A DNA stretch of 30,999 nucleotides. Origin: DATLFS01 sp035540935 (GTDB lineage: Bacteria > Actinomycetota > CADDZG01 > WHSQ01). Below are positions 22,182 through 30,449 of the stretch, piece after piece. The number at the start of each line of letters is the position of its first letter. Within the stretch, counting starts at the first letter, position 1. A model generated the notes under the pieces. The model made no database searches. It saw only the letters and a list, made by a program, of their open reading frames with translations, and was not told the origin of the DNA. Made by a program: the position numbers and the translations under genes. Where the stretch lies: positions 1-30,999 of the forward strand of contig DATLFS010000086.1 in the NCBI GenBank assembly GCA_035540935.1. The letters run 5' to 3'.

Positions 22182-23963
22182 TTGAGAGACAGGAAGTTTC
22201 TGCGGCTCTTCGCCGCTCTGCTCGCACTCGGCCTGATCGCGGCCGCGTGTGGCGGTGGGGGCGGCGAAGGCGAAGGACGTCCGGGTACGGAGGAAGTGTC
22301 CGAGGAAGACATCCCGACGGGCGGCACGCTGCGCATCGCAGGGATCTCGGACGTCGACTATATGGATCCGGGCGCCATGTACTACACGCTTTCGTGGACG
22401 CTCGCCCGAGGTGTTGTCCGCACGCTGGTGACCTACCCGGCCGTGGCGGACTTCGAGGAGCAGAACCAGCTCGTCCCCGACCTCGCGACCGACGTCGGTC
22501 AGTCGAACGAGGACCAGACGCAGTGGACCTACACCTTGAAGGACGGCGTCGTCTACGGCCCAGCCCTCGGCGGTGAGGACGTCCCGGGCGTCACGGGCGA
22601 GCCCATCACCTCGGGCGACATCAAATACGCGATCGAGCGGCTCTTCATCCCGTCGGTCGGCGCTGGATACCCGAACTACTACGAAGACATCGTCGGCGTC
22701 GAGGAGTTCCAGAACGGCGACGCCGATGAGATCACCGGCATCGAGACGCCGGACGACAAGACCATCGTCTTCAACCTCGCGAAGCCGGTCGGTGACTGGG
22801 ACTTCCGCATGGCGATGCCGGCGGCGTCTCCGATCCCCCGCGACTACGTCGAGAAGTTCGACAAGAAGAAGGACTCCGACTACGACCAGCACGTGGTCGC
22901 CAGCGGCCCGTACTACATCGCCGAGTGGACGCCCGAGGAGCAGATCACCCTCGAGCGCAACGAGCACTGGGACCCGGAGACGGACGACGTCCGCAAGGCG
23001 TACGTGGACACCGTCGACTGGAAGCTCGGCCTCGACAATGATGTGGGCGTCGAGAAGATCCTGAACAATGACTACGAGTTCGGCATGGACGTCGCTCCTT
23101 CGGGTCCGGCCCTCGAGCGTGTCGTCAACACGCCGGAGCTGAAGCAGCGGCTGATCAACGAGCCGTCGCTGTGCACCCGCTACGTCTGGCTCAACACGAC
23201 GGTCGAGCCGTTCAACGATCCGCTGGTCCGCCAGGCGGTGAACTTCGCGATCGACCGCGCCAACATCAAGCGCGTGTTCGGCGGTCCCATCACGGGCCCG
23301 ATCGCGACGAGCGTCGTTCCGCCGGGCATGACCGGCCACCTCGCTCCGGAGGAGTACAACCCGTTCGAGACGCCCAACATGGCGGGTGACATGGAGCGGG
23401 CCAAGGAACTCATGGCCGAGGCCGGCTATGAGAACGGCTACGACGGGAAGGTCCTCTTCGTCGGCGCCTCGGACCCGCCCCACGACAAGATCGCGGAGAC
23501 GGTCCGGTCCGACCTCGAGGAGCTCGGCTTCACGAACCTCGACGTGAAGACGCCCGCGTTCCCGAACCAGTACACGCAGTTCTACTCGGTGCCTTCGAAG
23601 AACGTTGGCATCGGGACGTCGGCGGGTTGGTGCAAGGACTACAACGACGCCTTCACCTTCCTCGACCCGCTCTTCCACGGGCGCAACATCCGCGACTCCG
23701 GTAACTACAACTACTCGGAGCTGGACGATGAGCGCCTCAACGAGGCGATCGATCGTGCCGCCGGTCTCACCGGTGACGACCGCATCGAGGCCTGGGAAGA
23801 GGCGAACCGTCTCGCGACCGAGAGCGCCGTCTGGGTGCCGTGGTCGTGGGACAACGAGACGATCATCTTCAGCGAGAACCTGGTGAACCCGATCTACAAC
23901 ACCTTCTTCTCGCACATCGACTGGGTCGTCGTCGGCGTGGAGCAAGGAGCAGGTTCGAACTAG
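22182..23963 (+). CDS. Oligopeptide-binding lipoprotein of ABC transporter (SBP family 5)
   Basis: The 593-residue protein has a lipoprotein signal ending in LIAAAC, with Cys23 as the lipidation site, followed by a Gly-rich linker. The rest is a family 5 extracellular solute-binding protein: GGTLRIAGISDVDYMDPG, ITSGDIKYAIERL, VASGPYYIAEW, LNTTVEPFNDPLVRQAVNFAIDR and DMERAKELMAEAGY. It would catch peptides or similar solutes outside the membrane and hand them to the permeases. The start is a TTG at 22182 following GGGAGGAG, a strong ribosome-binding site. A stable hairpin directly follows the gene. Confidence 0.93.
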   Translation: MRDRKFLRLFAALLALGLIAAACGGGGGEGEGRPGTEEVSEEDIPTGGTLRIAGISDVDYMDPGAMYYTLSWTLARGVVRTLVTYPAVADFEEQNQLVPDLATDVGQSNEDQTQWTYTLKDGVVYGPALGGEDVPGVTGEPITSGDIKYAIERLFIPSVGAGYPNYYEDIVGVEEFQNGDADEITGIETPDDKTIVFNLAKPVGDWDFRMAMPAASPIPRDYVEKFDKKKDSDYDQHVVASGPYYIAEWTPEEQITLERNEHWDPETDDVRKAYVDTVDWKLGLDNDVGVEKILNNDYEFGMDVAPSGPALERVVNTPELKQRLINEPSLCTRYVWLNTTVEPFNDPLVRQAVNFAIDRANIKRVFGGPITGPIATSVVPPGMTGHLAPEEYNPFETPNMAGDMERAKELMAEAGYENGYDGKVLFVGASDPPHDKIAETVRSDLEELGFTNLDVKTPAFPNQYTQFYSVPSKNVGIGTSAGWCKDYNDAFTFLDPLFHGRNIRDSGNYNYSELDDERLNEAIDRAAGLTGDDRIEAWEEANRLATESAVWVPWSWDNETIIFSENLVNPIYNTFFSHIDWVVVGVEQGAGSN

Positions 23964-23978
23964 CGACGTAGACCTGCA

Positions 23979-24006
23979 GGGTCGGCGGGGGGAGCTCCGC
24001 CGGCCC
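23979..24006 (+). other. Intra-operon hairpin after the binding-protein gene
   Basis: GGGTCGGCGG pairs with CCGCCGGCCC (10 pairs including one G-U) across an 8-base loop. No T-run follows, so it is not a typical terminator. Such hairpins often stabilise the upstream message or partly attenuate, raising binding-protein expression over the permease genes. Confidence 0.55.
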
Positions 24007-24040
24007 GACAGGTTTCCGTCACTCGACAAAGGCGGGACGG

Positions 24041-25015
24041 ATGTTCCAGTACATGGTGAGGCGGTTGTTGTGGGCGTTCGTGATGATCGTCCTCGTCATC
24101 GCGGTCGTCTTCGCGATCTTCTTCGTCCTTCCGGGAGGCGCCGGCCGGCGTGAGGACGGACGCGCCAGCCCGGTTGCAGTCTTGATGGCGGGGCGTAACC
24201 CCCGGCCGGACCTGGTCGCCGACATCGAGCACCGTCTCGGACTCGACCGCCCCATCCACATCCAGTTCGGGCTCTACCTCGGCCGCGCTCTCAAGGGTGA
24301 CCTCGGATACTCGTACCAGTCGCAGTACGACGTGAGGGACGCCGTCTTCAGGAGACTCCCGGCGACGATGTCGCTGGCCTTCGGTGCCTCGATCGTGTGG
24401 CTGATGATCGGCATCCCACTCGGCGTCATCTCCGCGCTGCGCCGAAGATCGTTGCTCGATCGCGGTTCGATGCTGCTCGCCCTCATCGGGGTTTCGATGC
24501 CGACCTTCTGGCTTGGGCTGATGGCCGTGTTCTTCTTCGACTCTCGCCTAGGCGTCTATAACGTCGGTGACTACGCCCCTCTGACCGAGAACCCGGTGCA
24601 GTGGTTCAAAGCACTGTGGCTGCCCTGGATCGTTCTCGCGGTCGTCTCTGCGGCCTTCTACACCCGCATGGTGCGCGGCAACGTTCTCGAGGTTCAAGGT
24701 GAGGACTACATCCGAACGGCACGTGCGAAGGGTCTGAAGGAGCGGTCGGTCATCAGACACGCGTTGCGCAGCGCGCTCACGCCGGTGGTGACGATGTACG
24801 GCCTCGACGTCGGGATCCTGCTGGGCGGCGCCATCATCACCGAGCGCATCTTCGCCATCCCCGGGATCGGTCTGTTGGCCGTCGAGGCGATCACGTCGTC
24901 CGACCTCCCGACGATCCTCGGGGTCACGGTCTTCGCCGCCTTCTTCGTGATCGCGATGAACCTGCTCGTCGACCTCGTCTACGCCGCCTTGGACCCGAGG
25001 GTCCGCTACTCCTAG
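24041..25015 (+). CDS. Oligopeptide ABC transporter permease, DppB/OppB type
   Basis: The 324-residue protein starts MFQYMVRRLLWAFVMIVLV, a typical OppB N-terminus. RHRLGLD-like sequence (EHRLGLDRPIHIQF), GDLGYSYQS and several membrane helices follow. The EAA loop is GEDYIRTARAKGLKERSVIRHALR, followed by VGILLGGAIITERIF and IPGIGLLAVEAI. It pairs with the DppC-type permease to form the channel. The ATG at 24041 is preceded by GGCGGGACGG, an acceptable ribosome-binding site. The order binding protein, B, D, F from here on is standard. Confidence 0.93.
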   Translation: MFQYMVRRLLWAFVMIVLVIAVVFAIFFVLPGGAGRREDGRASPVAVLMAGRNPRPDLVADIEHRLGLDRPIHIQFGLYLGRALKGDLGYSYQSQYDVRDAVFRRLPATMSLAFGASIVWLMIGIPLGVISALRRRSLLDRGSMLLALIGVSMPTFWLGLMAVFFFDSRLGVYNVGDYAPLTENPVQWFKALWLPWIVLAVVSAAFYTRMVRGNVLEVQGEDYIRTARAKGLKERSVIRHALRSALTPVVTMYGLDVGILLGGAIITERIFAIPGIGLLAVEAITSSDLPTILGVTVFAAFFVIAMNLLVDLVYAALDPRVRYS

Positions 25016-25040
25016 AAGCCCGGGGCTCTCTGCGAGGACT

Positions 25041-25046
25041 TAGACT
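25041..25046 (+). promoter_or_regulatory. Possible internal -10 box TAGACT before the DppD-type ATPase gene
   Basis: TAGACT fits TAnnnT and lies nine bases before the ATG at 25056, where the ribosome-binding site is weak. A secondary promoter for the ATPase pair is possible; no -35 was found. Confidence 0.25.
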
Positions 25047-25055
25047 TCCGCCACC

Positions 25056-26081
25056 ATGTCGATGGAGACGCTGCTCGAGGTCAAGGACCTCCACGTCCAC
25101 TTCCCCACACCGGATGGTGTCGTAAAGGCCGTGGACGGCCTCTCGTTCTCCGTGCGCCGCCGCGAGACCTTCGGCATCGTGGGCGAGTCCGGGTCGGGTA
25201 AGAGCGTCACCAACCTCACCGCTCTCGGGCTGATCGACCGCAAGGCTGCCCGTGTCTCGGGCGAGGTTCTCTTCAAGGGACGCGATCTGCTGAGCCTGTC
25301 GAAGGAAGAGCTTCGTCGCGTTCGCGGCAAGGAGCTGGCAATGATCTTCCAGGACCCCTTCGCCTGTCTCCATCCCTTCTACCGGGTCGGCGATCAGATC
25401 GTCGAAGCGATCCTCTGCCACGACAACGTCTCGAAGAGGCAGGCGGAGCAGCGGGCCATAGACCTGCTCGGCGCGGTGGGTATCCCTCGGCCCCAGGACC
25501 GCTTCCGCGACTACCCGCACCAGTATTCGGGGGGCATGCGTCAGCGAGCGATGATCGCGATGGCGCTCTCGCACAACCCTGATCTCCTCATCGCCGACGA
25601 GCCGACGACGGCGCTCGACGTGACGGTGCAGGCTCAGATCCTCGAGCTCATCGACCGGATCAAGAACGAGTTCAACGTCGGCGTCATCCTCATCACTCAC
25701 GACCTCGGCGTGGTGGCCGACGTGGCCCAGAGCGTGATGGTGATGTATGCGGGCCGGGCGGTCGAGCTGGGGACGCGCGACGAGGTGTTCGAGAACCCAC
25801 AGCATCCCTACACCTGGGGATTGCTCGAATCGATCCCCCACATCGACCAGAAGGGCAGCCGCTTGATCCCGATCGAGGGCTCGCCCCCGTCGTTGATCCA
25901 CGTGCCTCCGGGTTGCTCGTTCCACCCACGCTGCCCCCATCGTTTCGAGCCCTGCGACAAAGAGGTGCCCGCGCTCGTCGACCGCGGCTCCGGCCACCTC
26001 GATGCCTGTCACCTGAGCGTCGAGGACAAGGAGCGCATCTGGAACGAGCGCGAGGCGCGCCGGACGAAGGCGGTGTCGTGA
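25056..26081 (+). CDS. Oligopeptide ABC transporter ATPase, DppD/OppD type
   Basis: The 341-residue ATPase has Walker A GESGSGKS (43-50), Q-loop MIFQDP, signature YSGGMRQR (157-164), Walker B LLIADEP (177-183) and switch His215. The C-terminal oligopeptide-transporter extension has PPGCSFHPRCPHRFEPCDKE and a later ACH, giving four cysteines like those that hold a 4Fe-4S cluster in mycobacterial DppD; whether it does so here is unknown. It energises uptake as a heterodimer with the next gene product. An ATG at 25062 in the same frame is an alternative start. The TGA overlaps the following GTG by 4 bases. Confidence 0.94.
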   Translation: MSMETLLEVKDLHVHFPTPDGVVKAVDGLSFSVRRRETFGIVGESGSGKSVTNLTALGLIDRKAARVSGEVLFKGRDLLSLSKEELRRVRGKELAMIFQDPFACLHPFYRVGDQIVEAILCHDNVSKRQAEQRAIDLLGAVGIPRPQDRFRDYPHQYSGGMRQRAMIAMALSHNPDLLIADEPTTALDVTVQAQILELIDRIKNEFNVGVILITHDLGVVADVAQSVMVMYAGRAVELGTRDEVFENPQHPYTWGLLESIPHIDQKGSRLIPIEGSPPSLIHVPPGCSFHPRCPHRFEPCDKEVPALVDRGSGHLDACHLSVEDKERIWNEREARRTKAVS

Positions 26082-27157
26082 GCAGCACGGCTCCGGCACC
26101 ACGCGTCACGTCACCGAAGACTTCGGGCGAGCCGCTCGTCGCGGTCGAAGGTCTCACGAAGTACTTCCCGATCACGAAGGGCATCGTTCTTCAGAAGGAA
26201 GTAGCGCGCGTGCATGCGGTGGAGGACGTGACGTTCAGTGTGTTTCCCGGGGAGACACTGGGTCTCGTGGGCGAGTCCGGTTGCGGCAAGTCGACGACCG
26301 CGCGCTTGCTCCTCAAACTCCTCCCCGCAACGCGCGGCCGGATCTTCTTCGAGGGCGAAGACATCACCGGCCACAGCCGGCGGCAGATGCGTCCCCTCCG
26401 GCGCGAGATGCAGATGATCTTTCAAGACCCGTACGCGTCGCTCAACCCGCGTCAGACGGTCGGACAGATCATCGGCGCGCCGTTCCGCATCCACAAGACC
26501 GAGGGCGAGGTCAAGAAGCGCGTCCAGGAGCTGATGGACCGCGTGGGACTCAACCCCGAGCACTACAACCGCTACGCGCACGAGTTCTCCGGAGGTCAGA
26601 GGCAGCGCATCGGCGTCGCGCGCGCTCTCGCGCTCCGGCCGAAGCTCATCGTGTGTGACGAGCCGGTGTCGGCGCTCGACGTTTCGATCCAGGCGCAGAT
26701 CTTGAACCTGCTCGAAGACCTGCAGGATGAGTTCAAGCTGACGTACATCTTCATCTCGCACGACCTCGGCGTCGTCCGGCACATCGCCGACCGGATCGCC
26801 GTGATGTACCTGGGCCGTGTGGTCGAGATCGCGCGCGCCGACGAGTTGTACGAGGACCCCAAGCACCCGTACACCAGCGCGCTTCTCTCCGCGGTGCCGA
26901 AGGGCCACGGCAAAGGCTCGGTCGCGAATCGCATCGTGCTCGAGGGAGATGTCCCGTCGCCGATCGATCCGCCCTCCGGCTGTCCCTTCCACCCGCGCTG
27001 CCCGAAGGCGCGCCAGGTCGGGGGTCCGGAGGACGGCCTGCCGCAGAACTGCGTGCACGAGATGCCGCCGCTCGGAGACGTCGCTCCCAACCACGTGGCC
27101 GCGTGCTGGTACCCGCTGAAGAAGGACGAGTCGCTCCAGCGCGCCGCGCACGCGTGA
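26078..27157 (+). CDS. Oligopeptide ABC transporter ATPase, DppF/OppF type
   Basis: The 359-residue ATPase has Walker A GESGCGKS (65-72), Q-loop MIFQDPYASLNPR, signature FSGGQRQR (170-177), Walker B LIVCDEP (190-196) and His228. It keeps the C-terminal PPSGCPFHPRCPKARQ extension with further cysteines (LPQNC, AACWYP). It is the second ATPase of the importer. The GTG at 26078 overlaps the DppD-type stop as GTGA, so the two subunits are probably translated in step. Longer in-frame starts upstream lie inside the previous gene. Confidence 0.94.
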   Translation: MSSTAPAPRVTSPKTSGEPLVAVEGLTKYFPITKGIVLQKEVARVHAVEDVTFSVFPGETLGLVGESGCGKSTTARLLLKLLPATRGRIFFEGEDITGHSRRQMRPLRREMQMIFQDPYASLNPRQTVGQIIGAPFRIHKTEGEVKKRVQELMDRVGLNPEHYNRYAHEFSGGQRQRIGVARALALRPKLIVCDEPVSALDVSIQAQILNLLEDLQDEFKLTYIFISHDLGVVRHIADRIAVMYLGRVVEIARADELYEDPKHPYTSALLSAVPKGHGKGSVANRIVLEGDVPSPIDPPSGCPFHPRCPKARQVGGPEDGLPQNCVHEMPPLGDVAPNHVAACWYPLKKDESLQRAAHA

Positions 27158-27173
27158 TGCGGGAGCGGCCCGA

Positions 27174-28010
27174 ATGACCTTCTCGATCGTCGCCTGGGAT
27201 CCGGAGGCGCCGTCGGGACCCGAGTGGGGCGTTGCGGTGGCGTCTAAGTTCCTCGCCGTTGGCGCCGTGGTCGGCTGGGCGGAGGCGCACACCGGAGCGC
27301 TCGCCACGCAGGCCCTCGCCAACCTCGCCTACGGACCGGAGGGGCTCCGCCGGCTGGGCGCGGGAGAGGGAGCGTCCGAGGTCGTCGAGGCGCTGACCGC
27401 GGCAGACGAGGGTTCCGAGCACCGGCAACTCGGGGTGGTCGACGCGAGCGGCCGCTCCGCCACCTTCACGGGGAGCGAGTGCTTCGCCTGGGCCGGTGGG
27501 AGAACCGGCGACGGCTACTGCTGCCAAGGCAACATCCTGACCGGTCCCGAGGTGGTGGACGAGATGTGCCGCGCCTTCGAGGCGACCGACGGGTCGCTGG
27601 CGGACCGGCTGATAGCGGCGCTGGCCGCGGGCGACGCGGCCGGTGGGGATCGGCGCGGGCGACAGAGCGCGTCCGTACTCGTCGTCCGGGAGGGCGGCGG
27701 CTACGGCGGTGGGATCGACACCGCGGTCGACCTCCGCGTGGACGATCATCCTCAGCCGGTGGATGAGCTGAGCCGGCTGTGGGAGCTCCACCGCCTCTAC
27801 TTCCCGCGCGCCGATGAGCTCGAGTTCGTCCCGCTCGACGAGGAGCTGCGGACCGAGCTTCTCGAGCGGCTGCACGCGCTCGGCCACGAGGGTGACTTCC
27901 ACGACGCGCTCTATTCGTGGGTGGGCGTCGAGAACCTGGAGGAGCGCCTGACGGACGACAAGAACGTCATCGAGCGCAAGATCGTCGAGTTCCTCCGCCG
28001 CTCGAGGTAG
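27174..28010 (+). CDS. DUF1028 family protein with C-terminal putative peptidoglycan-binding domain
   Basis: The 278-residue protein begins TFSIVAWDPEA and GVAVASKFLAVGAVVGWAEAHTGALATQA, the start of the DUF1028 family, which has an Ntn-hydrolase-like fold of unknown activity. YGPEGL, RQLGVVDASG and YCCQGNILTGPEVVDEM are further family landmarks. From about residue 185 (HPQPVDELSRLWELHRLYF ... WVGVENLEERL) comes the domain often found at the end of long DUF1028 proteins and described as peptidoglycan-binding-like. No signal peptide is present. The ATG follows GCGGGAGCGG and lies 16 bases after the DppF-type stop, so it belongs to the operon. A hydrolase acting on the imported compound is an inference. 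Confidence 0.88.
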   Translation: MTFSIVAWDPEAPSGPEWGVAVASKFLAVGAVVGWAEAHTGALATQALANLAYGPEGLRRLGAGEGASEVVEALTAADEGSEHRQLGVVDASGRSATFTGSECFAWAGGRTGDGYCCQGNILTGPEVVDEMCRAFEATDGSLADRLIAALAAGDAAGGDRRGRQSASVLVVREGGGYGGGIDTAVDLRVDDHPQPVDELSRLWELHRLYFPRADELEFVPLDEELRTELLERLHALGHEGDFHDALYSWVGVENLEERLTDDKNVIERKIVEFLRRSR

Positions 28011-28072
28011 AAGCTCCCCTTCGCGCATCCTTTACGGTGTCTTCCTCAGCTCGAGTCGAGGAGGACGAGGAC

Positions 28073-28510
28073 ATGGCAGTCACGCGCTCGGCAACAACCA
28101 TCTGGAAGGGCACCCTGTTCGAGGGTGAGGGCAAGTTCACGACCGGTACCGGCGCGCTCGGAGAGCAGCCGGTGTCGTGGCCGGCGCGCACCGAGGAGCC
28201 GGGCGGCAAGACTTCTCCCGAGGAGCTGATCGCGGCGGCGCACGCCTCGTGTCTCTCCATGGCTTTCTCCGGAGCGCTCACCCGCAACGGCACCCCGCCG
28301 GAGGAGCTCCGTGTCACGGCGACGGCGACGTTCGAGAAGCGCGAGGAAGGTTTCCGGATCACGCGCATGCTGCTCGAGGTCGAGGGTCAGGTGCCGGGCA
28401 TCGACGAGGCGACTTTCCAGGAGAAGGCGGAAGCCGCCAAGGTCGGCTGTCCCGTCTCGAACGCGCTCAAGGGCAACGTCGAGATCGACCTGACCGCGAA
28501 GCTCCTCTAG
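28073..28510 (+). CDS. OsmC family peroxiredoxin
   Basis: The 145-residue protein matches the OsmC subfamily of the Ohr/OsmC thiol peroxidases, which reduce organic hydroperoxides. The redox cysteines are Cys60 in AAAHASCLSMAFSGAL and Cys126 in AKVGCPVSNALKG. The N-terminal TRSATTIWKGTLFEGEGKF is typical, and KTSPEELIAAAHASC is the family hallmark. The start ATG at 28073 follows GAGGAGGACGAGG, a strong ribosome-binding site. A TACGGT box (28033-28038) could be a -10. It converges with larC: the two stop codons share CTAG at 28507-28510. Confidence 0.93.
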   Translation: MAVTRSATTIWKGTLFEGEGKFTTGTGALGEQPVSWPARTEEPGGKTSPEELIAAAHASCLSMAFSGALTRNGTPPEELRVTATATFEKREEGFRITRMLLEVEGQVPGIDEATFQEKAEAAKVGCPVSNALKGNVEIDLTAKLL

Positions 28511-29673
28511 AGCGACAGGTGGTCGCGGGCCGCGGCCGTGGCCCGCTGGTAGACCTCTTTGAGGGGAAGGCCCAGCGTCTCGGCCGCGGCGCGCGCGGAG
28601 TCGTGCTCCGGCGCCACGTTGACGACCTCGCCGCGGAGGCGCCCAATCTTCACCTCGACCGGTTGCCCGTCCACGTCGGCCGTGACGATCTCGCGCGCGA
28701 GCACGTGTCGTTCGGCGCGCCGTATGCGGACCCCGAGGGTCGAGCTCTCCCGGAACAAGATGTCGACGACGGCGTCGCGCGCGGTCTCGGTTCCGAGGAC
28801 GGATAGCACGTAGCCGGGTCTCCCCTTCTTCATGAGCACGGGCGTCGCCCACGCGTCCAGGGCGCCGGCGGCGAGCGCCCGACCGAGTACGTGGGGGATG
28901 AGCTCGGGATTCACGTCGTCGAGGTTGACCTCGAAGGTCAAGACTTCCTCGGACGTCTCGACCGCCGTTCCGACGACCGCCCGCAACACGTTCGGCGCGC
29001 CCGGGATGTCGCGGGCGCCGGCACCGTAGCCCGTGCGTTCCACCACCATGTCGGGGAAGGCGCCGAAGCGTTCGCAGAGTGTGCGCAGCAGCGCGGCGCC
29101 GGTGGGCGTGACCAGCTCGTGCTCCCCCCGTCCGACGATCGGCGCGCCGGACAGGATCTCGAGCACGGCCGGAGCGGGAACCGGAAGCGCGCCGTGCGCG
29201 GTGGTGGCGGTGCCCCCTCCGGTGGGCAGAGGCCCGGCGGTGACCCGTTCCGGCGCCACGTCCTCGATCGCCGCGCTCACCCCCACGACGTCGACGAGCG
29301 CGTCCACCGCACCGACCTCGTGGAAGTGCACCTCGTCGATCGGCGCGCCGTGGATCCGCGCTTCGGCTTCGGCCAACGCGCGGAACGTTTCGAGCGCGCG
29401 GCTCCGTACCTTCCCCGGAAGGGACGCGCGCTCGAGGATCGCCACGACGTCGCGGTAGGTGCGTGAGGCGGCGTCCTCCGTCACGGTCACCTCGGCGCGC
29501 CGGGCGCGTATCCCGCCCCGGGATACCTCGGAGATGTCGAGTTCCCAACCCGGAAGATCGAGGCGCTCGAGCGCGTCACGCACGGCCTCCTCGCGGACGC
29601 CGGCGTCGAGCAGCGCGGCGAGGAGCATGTCGCCCGACGCGCCGGAGAAGCAGTCGAGGTGAAGGAGCTTCAT
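28507..29673 (-). CDS. larC: Nickel-pincer cofactor biosynthesis protein LarC
   Basis: The 388-residue protein starts MKLLHLDCFSGASGDMLLAAL, the LarC signature, and continues with HGAPIDEVHFHEVGAVDALVDVVG, AHGALPVPAPA and VTPTGAALL. The C-terminal half contains FEVNLDDVNPELIPHVL, MKKGRPGYVLSVL and FRESSTLGVRIRRAERHVL, so it is complete. LarC is a CTP-dependent cyclometallase that inserts nickel into the pyridinium-dithiocarboxylate mononucleotide to give the pincer cofactor of lactate racemase and related LarA-type enzymes. The ATG overlaps the larB stop as ATGA. LarE (sulfur insertion) and LarA are not in the window. Confidence 0.94.
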   Translation of the reverse strand: MKLLHLDCFSGASGDMLLAALLDAGVREEAVRDALERLDLPGWELDISEVSRGGIRARRAEVTVTEDAASRTYRDVVAILERASLPGKVRSRALETFRALAEAEARIHGAPIDEVHFHEVGAVDALVDVVGVSAAIEDVAPERVTAGPLPTGGGTATTAHGALPVPAPAVLEILSGAPIVGRGEHELVTPTGAALLRTLCERFGAFPDMVVERTGYGAGARDIPGAPNVLRAVVGTAVETSEEVLTFEVNLDDVNPELIPHVLGRALAAGALDAWATPVLMKKGRPGYVLSVLGTETARDAVVDILFRESSTLGVRIRRAERHVLAREIVTADVDGQPVEVKIGRLRGEVVNVAPEHDSARAAAETLGLPLKEVYQRATAAARDHLSL

Positions 29674-30425
29674 GCGGAGCGACGCCGCAAGAGGCGCGCC
29701 GCGAAGGTGGCGGCGCCGAAACCGTTGTCGATGTTGACCACCGCGACCCCCGCGGCACATGAGTTCAGCATCGCGAGCAACGCGGCGAGCCCCTCGAACG
29801 ACGAGCCGTAGCCGACGCTCGTGGGGACCGCGACGACGGGACCGGGCGCGATCCCGCCGACCAGGCTGGCGAGCGCGCCCTCCATCCCCGCGACGACGAC
29901 GACCACGTCGGCGTCGCGCAGCCGGTCCTGCACCCCGAGCACGCGGTGCACGCCGGCGACGCCGACGTCGGTGATGCGGTCGATCGCGCAGCCGAGCGCC
30001 TCTGCCGTCGCGGCTGCCTCGTCGGCCACGGGAAGGTCCGACGTCCCCGCCGCGACCACCGCTACGCGTCCGAGAGTCTGCTCCGGCTCGGCTCTCAGCA
30101 CGACAAGGCGTGCCCGGTCGTGGTGCACCGCGTCCGGAAAGACTTCGAGCAGTGCCGCCGCCGTCTCGGGCGGCGTACGCGTCGCCAGGACGGGACCGGT
30201 GGTTCGCTCCAGCAGCCGCCCCGCGATCGCGACGACCTCGGCCGCCATCTTGCCCTCGGCGTAGATCGCCTCCCCCACCCCCTGCCGCAGCTCGCGGTGC
30301 GTGTCGAGGCGCGCGAAGCCGAGGTCTTCCACCGGCAGTCGCGCCAGGTCGCGGACCGCATCGTCGATCGAAACGGAACCGTCGCCGAGGCGTGTGAGCA
30401 GGTCTTTTACCTCTTCGGGCCGCAC
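29670..30425 (-). CDS. larB: Nickel-pincer cofactor biosynthesis protein LarB
   Basis: The 251-residue protein is LarB, which carboxylates and hydrolyses nicotinic acid adenine dinucleotide, the first step of pincer-cofactor synthesis. The N-terminal RPEEVKDLLTRLGDGSVSIDD region is followed by an AIR-carboxylase-like domain with VVAAGTSDLPVADEAA, VVVVAGMEGALASLVGG and SVGYGSSFEGLAALLAMLNSC. It ends NIDNGFGAATFAARLL. The GTG at 30423-30425 is chosen because RPEEV begins the protein and TACACT stands six bases upstream, a leaderless pattern with no ribosome-binding site. Frame extension upstream is a shadow of the divergent gene. Confidence 0.93.
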   Translation of the reverse strand: MRPEEVKDLLTRLGDGSVSIDDAVRDLARLPVEDLGFARLDTHRELRQGVGEAIYAEGKMAAEVVAIAGRLLERTTGPVLATRTPPETAAALLEVFPDAVHHDRARLVVLRAEPEQTLGRVAVVAAGTSDLPVADEAAATAEALGCAIDRITDVGVAGVHRVLGVQDRLRDADVVVVVAGMEGALASLVGGIAPGPVVAVPTSVGYGSSFEGLAALLAMLNSCAAGVAVVNIDNGFGAATFAARLLRRRSA

Positions 30426-30431
30426 GGCGAA

Positions 30432-30441
30432 AGTGTAGGAT
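30432..30441. promoter_or_regulatory. Overlapping divergent -10 boxes of larB and the DUF4446 gene
   Basis: On the minus strand TACACT (30432-30437) lies six bases before the larB GTG; on the plus strand TAGGAT (30436-30441) lies eight bases before the DUF4446 GTG. The two boxes share bases 30436-30437. Both genes lack a clear ribosome-binding site, and only 24 bases separate their starts. Confidence 0.5.
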
Positions 30442-30449
30442 GCTCGACC

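Noticed and set aside
22101..24029. 642-codon open frame on the minus strand
   Set aside because: Antisense to the binding lipoprotein gene, Val/Arg/Asp-rich, no domain; the plus-strand protein is unmistakable.
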